From: an uncultured Porphyromonadaceae bacterium
GTDB lineage: Bacteria; Bacteroidota; Bacteroidia; Bacteroidales; Muribaculaceae
Length of the DNA: 28,072 nt
Reading direction: 5' to 3'
Assembly (NCBI GenBank): GCA_900550025.1
Contig: URQP01000018.1
Span: forward strand, 1-28,072
The notes under the pieces are model-generated. The model ran no database searches and was not told the DNA's origin. It worked only from the letters and a program-made list of their open reading frames with translations. The position numbers and the translations under genes were made by a program. How positions within the stretch are numbered: the stretch's first letter is position 1; each line of letters opens with the position of its first letter. Below are positions 1 to 9,400 of the stretch, in pieces.

Positions 1-37
1 CCACCGCCGTCATCACAATTTTATTAGATATTTTCAT
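1..37 (-). CDS. 5' end of an unidentified gene, possibly exported (partial)
   Basis: Reading the minus strand from the ATG at 37-35 gives MKISNKIVMTAV before the window ends. A charged Lys-containing start followed by a hydrophobic run is what the beginning of a signal peptide or lipoprotein leader looks like in Bacteroidales. Only 12 codons are visible, so no family can be named. The ATG follows an AT-rich stretch with no clear Shine-Dalgarno sequence. The call is an inference from this short N-terminus; it could be chance. Confidence 0.35.
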   Translation of the reverse strand, partial: MKISNKIVMTAV

Positions 38-349
38 AAATAGAACAGTTTTTATTCAGACTATCAAATTCGATACAAAGCAACCAAATATGGCGAATAT
101 TTTCAAACCTCAAAATACGCCAACACTACTATATGTTATACAACATAAAACCGCCACCACGTTTCCACCACGTCATACGGCCGGTTTTCTCTGATTATCA
201 GCCATCGATCATTCAAGTCCAGATTCTACCACAAAATCCACTTTTCCAAATCGTTTCAACCATATTTTTCCATTTTTCCAAAACTTTTTCCGCAATTTTC
301 TCCGCTTTTCCAAAATTTCTATGGCATTTAAACACCGTAGGCATACAAC
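38..349. other. AT-rich intergenic region without a recognisable gene
   Basis: No convincing coding region is visible; the short plus-strand frames here have low-complexity, gene-unlike translations. The stretch holds a small inverted repeat, TATGTT-ATAC-AACATA (132-147), and a pyrimidine-rich block at 242-311 with five copies of TTTTCC. It probably combines the downstream region of the large secreted-protein gene with the promoter region of the gene leaving the window on the left, but I could not place a promoter with confidence. Confidence 0.4.
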
Positions 350-388
350 AAAGGCCTTACGCCGGAGAAGAACCGGCATAAGGCCTTT
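350..388 (-). terminator. Terminator hairpin after the large secreted-protein gene
   Basis: The arms at 350-365 and 373-388 (AAAGGCCTTACGCCGG and CCGGCATAAGGCCTTT) pair over 16 positions with one G-T wobble around a 7-nt loop. It lies 22 nt beyond the stop codon of the minus-strand gene ending at 410. The following T-rich run is short and interrupted (TTTGTTGT), but the stem is strong. Confidence 0.8.
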
Positions 389-409
389 GCCTGTCTTAAA
401 GACAATTTC

Positions 410-3400
410 CTATTTCACTATGGAAACTTTCTGCATTTCGCGCGTACCGAGAACAGCATTCTCAACAGTCAAGAAATATATGCCTTCTGGAAGATCCGAA
501 AGGTCGATGTTTTCCTGCACCCCTTCAAACACTTTGACAGTCACACCGCTCGCATTAGTCAGCGTAAGGCTTGTATAATCTCCTTCAACTTTCAAATAAC
601 CGGAAGTAGGATTCGGATATACTTTCACCTGTGCGCCATAAACGCCGTCTATTCCTGCATCCTCGCCGAAACGTATGGTTTCAAGCTTCGATGTGCCGGA
701 ATAGTATACAGCCTCAACTCCAGCCGTATGCGCTCCGTCCTTAAAATCTACGAAACGATAGCTAATCTGGTCGGTCGTAGCCACAAGGTTGCCGTCAAGA
801 TAAACATTGTAGCTTACTGCCGGACGCTGCACATCCTCTGCCGCCGGAGCCTTCATCATGCGCTTCTGCGGAAGGCTTCCGATATAAATGTCGTCGAGCA
901 TCAGAATCCAGCCGTCAGCATTCGACACGTTACGTATCGCGACGCGTTTTGCTCCAGCAGGAATCGTATAAGAATACTCCATCCAATAAGTGAACGGAGT
1001 AAGGCGTTCCGCCATCCATACAAAATCATCTTCCTCCGGCTCGTCAACCATAGAATAGCCCACACTGAAATAGTCGGGCATTCCCTCAGCCTGCGCCGCA
1101 GAACTTGCATAGAAACTGAACTGGAAGTCGTGGGCGTACGACAGTTCAGGCGAAATCAGCCAATCGTCGTTCTGCACCAAAGCAGCAAAACTTGCGAGAT
1201 ACTTATTTCCGCTGTGCGGGGCAAGCATCGGGTATTTCGTGAGCGGCATGTCAGGATTTGTTGTCTCGGCAGCCGACGGATTGAACACCATAAACGACAT
1301 ATAGTCGCCATTGCCTTCGAACGAAGCGTTATCGAATCCCCAAGTGGGCTGTCCGTCAAGATCCCAATATTCCCAACCGGCCTTGCCCGGAGAATTGATT
1401 GCAAAGTCCTCGTGGTCCTCGAAGTCGTCGAATATCACGGCCGAAGTGTTCCATGTGAACAACGCCGTCTTGACATCCTTGTCATAGTTCTCTATGGTAA
1501 GGTTAATCGGATCAGATATGATTTCCTTCAAAAGATATGCCTCAGTGGTGTAGCTGTCCTCAACCGAGAAATCCACGACTTCGCTAACCGCCTCATAACC
1601 TTCCAAAGTTATTGTCATATCATACTTGTCCTTCACAAGGGTCGGGAACAAAGCGCAACCATTTTCATCGACAGCCACATTGTAGGAATTCTGATATACC
1701 TGTCCGGCCATCGAGACAAGCGCACCTTTAGCGCCCTCGCCCTCGCTGTTCGACTTGACATTTACAGTCACCTTGGTGTACATATGGTAGCCCACAAACT
1801 GCGACATCGAAGCTTCCGACATAGAGCCGTCAGGATATACGGTACGCACAGCGTATGCATAAACACCGTCGGGCAAATCGGCAGGAGTATCGGTAAACTC
1901 CGCTGTCTCCGCATTCTCTTTCACCAAAGTCCAAGCATCAGGAGTGGAAATCTGACTTTCCGACAATCTGTAAACATTGTATTTGCAGAAATCAGGCATC
2001 ACAGAGCCTTCCTCCACTTCGCTTTCCTCACCGCCATTGTCGGCAAGACGCTTACCGGTCGCGCGTATCATCAGGTTCTGGGCCATGCCATGGTCTTCGA
2101 TATAATCGAAATCCCCGTTGGTGTAAGTGGCAGCAAACACGTGGCGGTTCTTGAGGAACGGATATTCGAAGCTCTTTCCGGAATCGGCTCCCACGCCGAG
2201 ATAGCCTTCGTAGCCCAATGCCACAACGCATCCGTCAGGAGCATAGATCTTTTCATCCAAAGCCACTTCCACCCACTGATTATCGGCAGGAACGTTTACA
2301 TCCTGCTGATAAAGCACATTGCCGGTAGGATTGCCGTCCCCATCGAGCGCGAACACATAGGCCGTGACATAATAGTGCGGGCCTCCGGCTGAGGTCTGGT
2401 ACCACGAAATGCCGTCAAGTACAACCGGCTCACGGTAGACCGTACCGAGAACGGTCTTGTCAGTAGCGTTGTCGATACCCATAGAAGTTGCGGACGTGCC
2501 TTCGTCCACACGCAAGGCTACAGCGGCATCCGCATCTGCCCAGCTTACGTCCACCGATGACATGTCCCCGGTAGCCACAGCCGACACATTTACAGGACGG
2601 TATTTCAAATATTCCGCGCTGATATTGCCAAGGTCGAGGTCACCGTCTGTCAAAGTGAATTCAGTTTCCGTTGTAGCAAACCACTCTTTAGCCACAGTCA
2701 GCGGGCAAGCCTCGCCCAAAGCCGGGATTTCATCGAAAGCGAACGCGCCGTCGGCACCGGTAGTCGCAGTGAATTCATCAATCGCGACAACAGTAACCGT
2801 AGCATCCGCAAGCGGGCTGCCGTCAGCAAGAACCACCTTGCCGGAAACCTTATAGTACGACAGTTCTTCGAGTTGGAAATCCTTCACAGCGTCGCCGCCG
2901 TCCACCGTAACTTCAGCTTCCGCCGGATGATAGCGTTCCGCATTAACAGTCACAGTGTAAGAGCCGTCTTTCACTGCATAGAACGCATATTCACCATTTT
3001 CATCCGACGTTGTGGTAATATTGTCACCCGACAATGTCACAAGAGCGCCTGCCACAGGCGAACCGTCCGCATCGGCTATCTTTCCGGAAATCACCGCGCC
3101 TGCACATTGCATGTCCAAAGCGATGGCAGCCTTTTTATTGAACGACGAAGACGGGTAATTTCCATAGTTGAATTCCGTCCACGAATTACTATAGTACAAA
3201 GTGCCGTAGCTGTCGGCAATGCCATACGTGCCGTACATTACGCCGTTGTAGTACGTGTCGCCAAGATTGTGCGTGGTCATCACAGCCAGATTCTTGCCTT
3301 TATCAAGCTGGAACTTCCTGTCAAGCGTCAACTTCACTGTGGACTGTCCGTCAGCCACGTCGATAATGCCGGCATAGACAAGCGTCCATTCCTCTTCCGG

Positions 3401-5917
3401 AATCCAATTACGGTCGGTAGGGAGTGCGGTAGTATTCGCCATATACACCTTGAACGGCACATTCTCGACAGCCGACGGCGAAGCGTTGTTCACGTAGAAC
3501 GAGTACGACTCAATCACACCGTAGTCGTGTCCGATTTCCTCCGGAATATAAACGTTCTGCGCAACGGCATACTTATAGTACATACTTGCAATCACATACT
3601 GGTCCCATCCCGAGACTTCACCTATCTCCACATACTCGGCGGAGCCGGCAGGACGCACTTCCACGGCAATGGCTTCGGAAGTGTCGTCGCTCTCAATCTC
3701 GTCGGCATCATAGACAACTTTCGCCGCAACCGAAATATTGCCTTCCGACTCAGGAGTCCACTCTAACGGCAATTCAGCGGAAGCGCCGGCCTCAAGCGCA
3801 GCCGGGCTTGCGGCAGTAGCCAACGTTTCTCCTGATTCCGCATTTATCAGATTGACAGAATACGAAGCGGCAGCGTTCTTACCCTTGTTGAGCACAGTCG
3901 CAGTGTAAGTGTATGTATTTCCAGCCACAACGTATGCCGGACCAGTGAACGCATCCAAAAGCAGATTGTTGTCAGCGATTTGCTCAAGCGACACATTATT
4001 GACATACAGAAAACCAGTCTTTGCTGCGGAATATGTATAAATTCCTATATTATAATAACCTGTTTCCTCTACAGTGAACATCGTTTCTTCCGTGTTCCAC
4101 TGATAAGAGTAATTAAGGTATTCTGAACGGTAATCAGGCAAATCGAGCAATGTGGTAGTCATAGCCTCCACAGTGCCTTCTTTTCCAAGACACATTTTCA
4201 GATTAGCCGCACCGCTGCTCGAAGTCTTGATGTCAATGGCAAACTTATAGTTCTTGCCGGCCTCAAGATAGAAAGCGTGGGAAATCATCCAGTCGTCGGA
4301 AGCAGTGGTCGATGGCGGATAGACAGGATTGTTGTACTGCATACCACCTGAATAAACCTGAGTCCACATACGTCCGTCGCCATCGGCATCGACTATCTGC
4401 CAAGCCTTCAGCTCCTCGGATGTGAACGTGCAGCTATACGGCATCTTGTTGGCCGGCCCGAGCACTACCGGCTCGGCAGCGGTCTTGCCGCCTTCGCCGT
4501 CGGCCGTCGAAGCCACCACCTCATAGGTGTAGGTACTTATCTCCGTAACCTTGTCGTTACATGTAAGTTCAGAAATACCGTCGGCTACAGTCACGTCACC
4601 ACGCTTTACCGTATAGACAAGCGAGGAGCGGTCAATCCACCCTCCGTTCAATCCTGTTTCAGGAGCCGTCCATGAAATAGCGACATCGTCGGGAGCGTTT
4701 TTCGCAACCGTAACGCTGCCCGGAGCAGCCGGAACATCCTTGCCTACATACACTTCGGCAACAGCTTCAACGCCATTACCAACCTCATTGACAGGCACTA
4801 CCTTATATTCAACGAGCAAACCGGTCTCTCCCTCTATTTCATCCGTATACTCAACATAAGCGCCGGGAGTCTTGGCAACATCGTCCGTAAGACTTGCAAT
4901 CAATTCATCATTACGGTAAATGTCAACCTGCTTCAGTGCTGCAAGCTCACCACCATTGAACACCGTCGAAGGATTGAACCATTTAAGCGTTGCCTTGCAT
5001 GCGCCATTGGCATCCGGGGTCACGGCAAAGTCAGAGACTGCGTCGGGAGTACCTGTTGCCGATGCCTTGAAAGGAATATACATACCGGTAATCGAGGCAT
5101 CACCGGCCGAACCGAGTTTGCCCATTTCCGTAGCCTTACCGGTTGCAAGGTCGATAGTACAATGAAGGTCATTCGTATCGCCATACCCTTCTATTATACT
5201 GTTGACAGCCCAATAAAGAGTACCGTCGGTATGATTGAATTCGAGCGAGCTGTCGCCGGTAGGATTATAACCGGTAGCACCGATTACTTCTATCGCACCG
5301 TCCGCCTTGTCGATTTTACAGAAATCGCCGTATTTGGCCACACCGTACAGTTGACCGTCATAAGAGCATGCGATGGCAAAGAAATAACGGCTCAAATCAG
5401 CCACCTTAGTCACTGATGCATTCGCAAGGTCAATCGTATACAATGCCCCGAAACCGGGTTCACCGGAACCTCCGAGGCTACACGAGACAAAGTACATCTT
5501 GCCGGCGGAATAGTCATAAGCCATTGCATTGGCCTTGTTGGCAACCCCTGTGACTGTCCCCACTTCAACAGGCGAGCCGCCCCCCTCAAGGTCAAAACTA
5601 TACAGCTTGTCAGGAGCCGTGGACGAGCTTGCAAGGGGAGCCGTCACGAAGTAATACGTCCCGTCCGCATAAGCGCCTGCCGTAGGATAAAGCGCCGTCC
5701 CCATCGAGAACAGCGTGGTAAAACCGTCGACCGACGGCAGCTTGAACGAGACGATGTCCGATTTCTGTTGTCCTTGGTCGAACAACAAGATGCCGTAGGC
5801 ATCCAATTCCTGCCCGTTACTCATCTTCAACGGCAGCCCGGAGGCTTTCATCGAAAATGAAAAGACAAAAAACAGCGTAAGCAACGCTGCCTTTAAACAA
5901 GTCTTTATTCTACACAT
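410..5917 (-). CDS. Large secreted multidomain protein with T9SS type A sorting domain
   Basis: The product is 1835 aa and probably a surface or secreted protein exported by Sec and then the type IX secretion system. A hydrophobic signal segment follows MCRIKTCLK. Seen in order: a propeller-like N-terminal region (about 30-310), two fibronectin III-like modules (about 315-490), a jelly-roll 'choice-of-anchor J' type domain (about 492-645), a CARDB-like module (about 648-745), another beta-rich module (about 750-915), two carboxypeptidase-regulatory-like repeats (about 944-1100, each with a DGSPxAxA core), a second jelly roll (about 1496-1680) and a C-terminal sorting domain (about 1765-1835) with VYPNPTSG and the ending KVSIVK. 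I chose the start at 5917 because a longer frame beginning at 6022 starts upstream of a good promoter (5973-6003) and lacks a signal peptide. The ligand is unknown; no peptidase or glycosidase active site was recognised. Confidence 0.85.
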   Translation of the reverse strand: MCRIKTCLKAALLTLFFVFSFSMKASGLPLKMSNGQELDAYGILLFDQGQQKSDIVSFKLPSVDGFTTLFSMGTALYPTAGAYADGTYYFVTAPLASSSTAPDKLYSFDLEGGGSPVEVGTVTGVANKANAMAYDYSAGKMYFVSCSLGGSGEPGFGALYTIDLANASVTKVADLSRYFFAIACSYDGQLYGVAKYGDFCKIDKADGAIEVIGATGYNPTGDSSLEFNHTDGTLYWAVNSIIEGYGDTNDLHCTIDLATGKATEMGKLGSAGDASITGMYIPFKASATGTPDAVSDFAVTPDANGACKATLKWFNPSTVFNGGELAALKQVDIYRNDELIASLTDDVAKTPGAYVEYTDEIEGETGLLVEYKVVPVNEVGNGVEAVAEVYVGKDVPAAPGSVTVAKNAPDDVAISWTAPETGLNGGWIDRSSLVYTVKRGDVTVADGISELTCNDKVTEISTYTYEVVASTADGEGGKTAAEPVVLGPANKMPYSCTFTSEELKAWQIVDADGDGRMWTQVYSGGMQYNNPVYPPSTTASDDWMISHAFYLEAGKNYKFAIDIKTSSSGAANLKMCLGKEGTVEAMTTTLLDLPDYRSEYLNYSYQWNTEETMFTVEETGYYNIGIYTYSAAKTGFLYVNNVSLEQIADNNLLLDAFTGPAYVVAGNTYTYTATVLNKGKNAAASYSVNLINAESGETLATAASPAALEAGASAELPLEWTPESEGNISVAAKVVYDADEIESDDTSEAIAVEVRPAGSAEYVEIGEVSGWDQYVIASMYYKYAVAQNVYIPEEIGHDYGVIESYSFYVNNASPSAVENVPFKVYMANTTALPTDRNWIPEEEWTLVYAGIIDVADGQSTVKLTLDRKFQLDKGKNLAVMTTHNLGDTYYNGVMYGTYGIADSYGTLYYSNSWTEFNYGNYPSSSFNKKAAIALDMQCAGAVISGKIADADGSPVAGALVTLSGDNITTTSDENGEYAFYAVKDGSYTVTVNAERYHPAEAEVTVDGGDAVKDFQLEELSYYKVSGKVVLADGSPLADATVTVVAIDEFTATTGADGAFAFDEIPALGEACPLTVAKEWFATTETEFTLTDGDLDLGNISAEYLKYRPVNVSAVATGDMSSVDVSWADADAAVALRVDEGTSATSMGIDNATDKTVLGTVYREPVVLDGISWYQTSAGGPHYYVTAYVFALDGDGNPTGNVLYQQDVNVPADNQWVEVALDEKIYAPDGCVVALGYEGYLGVGADSGKSFEYPFLKNRHVFAATYTNGDFDYIEDHGMAQNLMIRATGKRLADNGGEESEVEEGSVMPDFCKYNVYRLSESQISTPDAWTLVKENAETAEFTDTPADLPDGVYAYAVRTVYPDGSMSEASMSQFVGYHMYTKVTVNVKSNSEGEGAKGALVSMAGQVYQNSYNVAVDENGCALFPTLVKDKYDMTITLEGYEAVSEVVDFSVEDSYTTEAYLLKEIISDPINLTIENYDKDVKTALFTWNTSAVIFDDFEDHEDFAINSPGKAGWEYWDLDGQPTWGFDNASFEGNGDYMSFMVFNPSAAETTNPDMPLTKYPMLAPHSGNKYLASFAALVQNDDWLISPELSYAHDFQFSFYASSAAQAEGMPDYFSVGYSMVDEPEEDDFVWMAERLTPFTYWMEYSYTIPAGAKRVAIRNVSNADGWILMLDDIYIGSLPQKRMMKAPAAEDVQRPAVSYNVYLDGNLVATTDQISYRFVDFKDGAHTAGVEAVYYSGTSKLETIRFGEDAGIDGVYGAQVKVYPNPTSGYLKVEGDYTSLTLTNASGVTVKVFEGVQENIDLSDLPEGIYFLTVENAVLGTREMQKVSIVK

Positions 5918-5972
5918 AGATTTTAGTTTGTAAATATTATACATAAAATATGGATTCTGTTTTTTTATCTTG

Positions 5973-6003
5973 CAAAAATAGATTAAAAACGAAGAATTAA
6001 CAA
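5973..6003 (-). promoter_or_regulatory. Bacteroidota-type promoter of the large secreted-protein gene
   Basis: On the minus strand TATTTTTG (5980-5973) matches the -7 consensus TAnnTTTG. A TTG (6003-6001) lies 20 nt upstream at the -33 position. Transcription would start near 5966, giving a leader of about 50 nt before the ATG at 5917. This decides the start codon of the gene. Confidence 0.6.
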
Positions 6004-6029
6004 CAAAAATGCAGGATAACATTATAAAT

Positions 6030-6116
6030 CATACGCGAGTGCGACTCCACCCATAGTGTCCAGTGCCTCCATCTGCTTGCAAAGCCCGCAGAGCGCAGCC
6101 GCAGGCAGACCGTATG
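6030..6116 (-). ncRNA. GC-rich foldable intergenic element, possible dispersed repeat or structured RNA
   Basis: This 87-bp island is clearly richer in GC than the AT-rich sequence around it. It is bounded by an exact 6-bp inverted repeat (CATACG at one end, CGTATG at the other). On the minus strand it contains nested pairing: TGCCT with AGGCA, inside that TCTGC with GCAGA around an 11-nt loop, and a separate hairpin GAGT-CGC-ACTC. The strand is uncertain. It lies between the tRNA-Lys terminator and the promoter of the next gene. A 32-codon frame through it (6120-6022) looks spurious. From unverified memory, one frame (peptide ending ADGGTGHYGWSRTRV) resembles short hypothetical ORFs seen repeatedly in Bacteroidales genomes, which would fit a dispersed element. 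Confidence 0.4.
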
Positions 6117-6123
6117 GCATATT

Positions 6124-6161
6124 ACAACAAAAAAAGTAGTCAACGGCTGCTGACTACTTTT
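6124..6161 (-). terminator. Rho-independent terminator of tRNA-Lys
   Basis: The arms AAAAGTAGTCA (6132-6142) and TGACTACTTTT (6151-6161) pair perfectly over 11 bp with an 8-nt loop. On the minus strand they are followed by a run of T residues. The hairpin begins 6 nt after the tRNA 3' end. Confidence 0.85.
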
Positions 6162-6167
6162 ATCCAG

Positions 6168-6240
6168 TGACCCCGGAGAGGCTCGAACTCTCGACCCAAT
6201 GATTAAGAGTCATTTGCTCTACCAACTGAGCTACGGAGTC
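6168..6240 (-). tRNA. tRNA-Lys, anticodon CTT
   Basis: The 73-nt minus-strand sequence folds as a full cloverleaf. The acceptor GACTCCG pairs with CGGGGTC with one G-T pair. The D arm is GCTC/GAGC with AGTTGGTA. The anticodon stem AATGA/TCATT encloses CTCTTAA with anticodon CTT. The variable loop is GGGTC. The T arm is GAGAG-TTCGAGC-CTCTC. The discriminator base is A73. CCA is not encoded. It has its own promoter (6259-6289) and terminator (6124-6161), so it is transcribed as a single-gene unit between two large secreted-protein genes. Confidence 0.96.
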
Positions 6241-6258
6241 ATTCGTTGATTTCGGATG

Positions 6259-6289
6259 CAAAGGTAATGACTTTTCCAAAACCACGCAA
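6259..6289 (-). promoter_or_regulatory. Promoter of tRNA-Lys
   Basis: On the minus strand TACCTTTG (6266-6259) fits TAnnTTTG, with TTG (6289-6287) 20 nt upstream. The predicted start is about 12 nt before the mature tRNA 5' end at 6240. Confidence 0.65.
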
Positions 6290-6365
6290 GCATTTTTGCA
6301 AAAAAATCATATAAAAAATTTGGCTCCAAAAGACCACAAAAGCAATAATCAACGTGGATCCGACA

Positions 6366-6410
6366 CAAAAAGACCGGCAACGGTGCTGATTCAACCCGCA
6401 CCATTGCCGG
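6366..6410 (-). terminator. Rho-independent terminator after the second secreted-protein gene
   Basis: The arms CCGGCAACGGTGC (6374-6386) and GCACCATTGCCGG (6398-6410) form 13 pairs with one wobble and an 11-nt loop. On the minus strand they are followed by TCTTTTTGT. The hairpin starts 25 nt after the stop codon at 6435. Confidence 0.85.
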
Positions 6411-6434
6411 AACAAACATTAGAGTATCAGAATT

Positions 6435-9400
6435 TTACTTCACTATAATCTTTTCAGTAACAGCCGCGCCGTCAATTTCCGCAGAGACTATATACACGCC
6501 CTTCGCAAGACCGGAAATATCTATCTCGTCCACTCCGGAATATTGCCCTACAAGCACGCCGCTTATAGAATATACCCGCATTTTCCCATAAGGACACAAC
6601 ATTCTCACGACATTGTCCGAAAAGACGAACGGTTTGCCCATCTCGGCCACAGCCACACCGCTGCCTTTGCCGTTCCACAATTTCACGGAATAAAGCTCAT
6701 AGGAGGTTGTTGCCATCACATAGTTTATTGCCGAACGCGGTCCGTCGGCAAGCACTCCGGCATAGTATATTCCGTCGGCCGGCACGGTTATCTTACCTGT
6801 TGCCGTCTGCACATCGTCGGAGACCACAGTTCCGAGCGCTATCTGCGTGGTGAACGCCTGCGGCAGATTCTTGTCTGCAAGATATACGCCAATCTTTACG
6901 CGTGCCTTGTCCTCGTCGGAAAGGTTGTCGATATTGTCCACCGCAAGGCGGTAATCCATGCTGACATTGATTTCATCGCCCTCTTTCAGCTTGAAGGCAG
7001 GAGCGACCAGCAACCCCGGCACATCGGCCGCCATATCGTTGTACCAACTGCTTACAACGCTTGCAGTGAGACAGGAGCCGCCAACGCCTTCGCCAAGTTG
7101 CCACTGGCTGAAATTGGCCGCCGGATTGTACTGGTACCATTCATCCAGATTACCGGCGAAATCTGACTCGTAAGTGCCGAGAGTAATGCCGTCGGCAACC
7201 GGCTGCTCAAGAGTAATCATATCTATGTAGAGCGTACCCATCTGGGAAGTAGTGGAACACTTCACGCCAATGTAGTAGTTACCGCTTTCCTCTACCTCTA
7301 TCTGTTTCAATACCTTCTCGTACACTTTAGTCGAAACGATTGCGTCTTCGGCAGAATACAGTTCCACGGTCATTGCTTCCGGGCTTTGTTCCTTGCCGAG
7401 ATATATCGAGAAATTCTGACCGTACATCTGCACGTTGGTCATATTGATAAATGTGCGGTAGAAGAAGCTCAGGTCGTAAGTCCCGGCCGGCACGGTTATG
7501 CAGCCTGAATATACCCAGTCGCCGCCGTCGGCCGCCGCACCTGTGTGATAGAGCGCACCCTGTCCGTTGTAGGCCGACTGGCTTGTCGACATGTTTGCCG
7601 CCAGCATCCACTTTCCGCCGGCCGTCCACTGGGCGCGCTGTTCTTCCGTGTCGAAATCTACTGCGTATGGCAACTCGGCATTGGCATACGACGTGAATTC
7701 CGGCAATGTCCAAGTGTTGTTGTAATTGTCCGCGTCGCCGTCAAGCGCAACGGAAGCCACTACCGCGTATGTGTCCGGAGCGGATATGTCGGCTTTTGTG
7801 GAGAATGTGTATTTCAACGATTCGCCCGGCGCGATGCTCTGCTGTACGGTCTCCTCCACCGGAGTACCGCCGTTGACGGCATACGATGCCTTGAATCCGC
7901 TTTGCGGCGTGGTGCCGTGGTTGGCTATTTCCACTATCACGGTGTTTTCAGTCAGGTTGAATCCGGAAACGGCGGAATTAGTGGCGGAAAGTATGCCAAG
8001 ATCCTCCGCTTGGTCGAAACGCACGTCATCGAGAATTATGTCGTGCCCCATGCCGTCGTTGAGAAATGCAAGGTAATATGTGCCGTCCGCCGGTATCTCA
8101 ACTTTCGCGTAGCCCTGCTTATAAACTATCACATTGTCGTCGGTGAGCGTGAATACGGCAAGCGGCTCACCCTTGGATATTTCATCCGGATTATCGGTCG
8201 TGGCAAGGTACAACTTTATGTTGCAACCGTCGCCGCCGGAGCTTGAACTCATCCGGGTGGTGTAGTAGAACGAGATGCGTGCGTCGCCCTCTGAAGCGTT
8301 GATTGCCGGTGAGATTAGCCAGTCGTTGTGTTCTATGCCCGACACTGAATTTATATATGCGGCCTGTTTCCCATCCTTCGCATAGTTCACGTTGCCGTCG
8401 ATTACCTGCTGTATCGTCCAATAGATTATGTCGTCTCCGGCGTTGTATGTAACCCAGTCGCCGTTCTGCTCATCCTCCTCGAAACTTGCCGTATAAGGGA
8501 AAGTGTATGCCTCGTAAGAAGTAATCTCCAGCGACATAGCATCGTTGTCACTATTAGTGTCGCCGTCAAATGCAGCCCACACTTTCAACTTGTGCGTACC
8601 GGTTTCGCTCAGGTCGATAGTCCCGGTAGTGAACGTGTATTCCAGCGATTGACCCATCTCTATCTTGCCGATTGTCTCCCTCACGACTTCTCCGCCGTCG
8701 AGCTGGTAGCATACAGGCACGTTTTCAAGCAGCGTGCCACCCGCGTTCCTGAAAGTTGCAGCCACCTCTACACCCGATTTCGCAAGGGTGGCGTTAAGCT
8801 TCGGCGAGTCGATGGAAACGACCGCCGCGTCGGCACCTGCCTCGTCTATTACTATGTAGTCGAGATAGAACGATCCGAGATAGCTGCCGTCAGGTGTTAT
8901 CGCTATCGTATATACGCCGTCTTCAGGCACGTCGAGCACCATGCTGCCAGCCGTATATTCTTCAGCGGCAGGAAGCTCGGCCGAGCCGGCAAGATAGTCG
9001 TAATTCCCCGGTTCGGTGACGAGGTAGACGTTGAGCTTTGCCGCCGCAACAGCCATATAGTCAAAACTCAATTTGACCGCCCCCTTGGGCAGGGCGATGC
9101 ATCCCGACTGCAAATAGCTTGTCACGCCGGAATTGTAAACCCAGCCTTTCATCATGGCGTCGTTGTAATATGCCCAGCCCATAGTAATATAGCCGGAAGT
9201 GCGCTTGTAACTGCTGCTGAAAGCAGTTTCGGCGTTGTCGTCGGTCATAGTGAACGGGAACGGTATCTCGTCGCCAATTTCCACCTCCACAGTGAATGCG
9301 TCATTGTCATGGTTGCTGTCCGACGAAGCTTCTGCCCACACCTTAACTTCGTGCGCGCTTCCGGCAACGAGGAGCACGGGACTGGTGAATATGTACGTGG

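Noticed and set aside
728..2392. A 554-codon open frame on the plus strand
   Set aside because: It lies entirely antisense to the T9SS protein gene, has an Arg/His/Ile-rich translation without domains, and is a GC-driven shadow of the real frame.
6022..6120. A 32-codon minus-strand ORF (starts MPYGLPAAAL)
   Set aside because: It coincides with the foldable GC-rich element, has no ribosome-binding site and reads like a translated repeat, so it is treated as non-coding.
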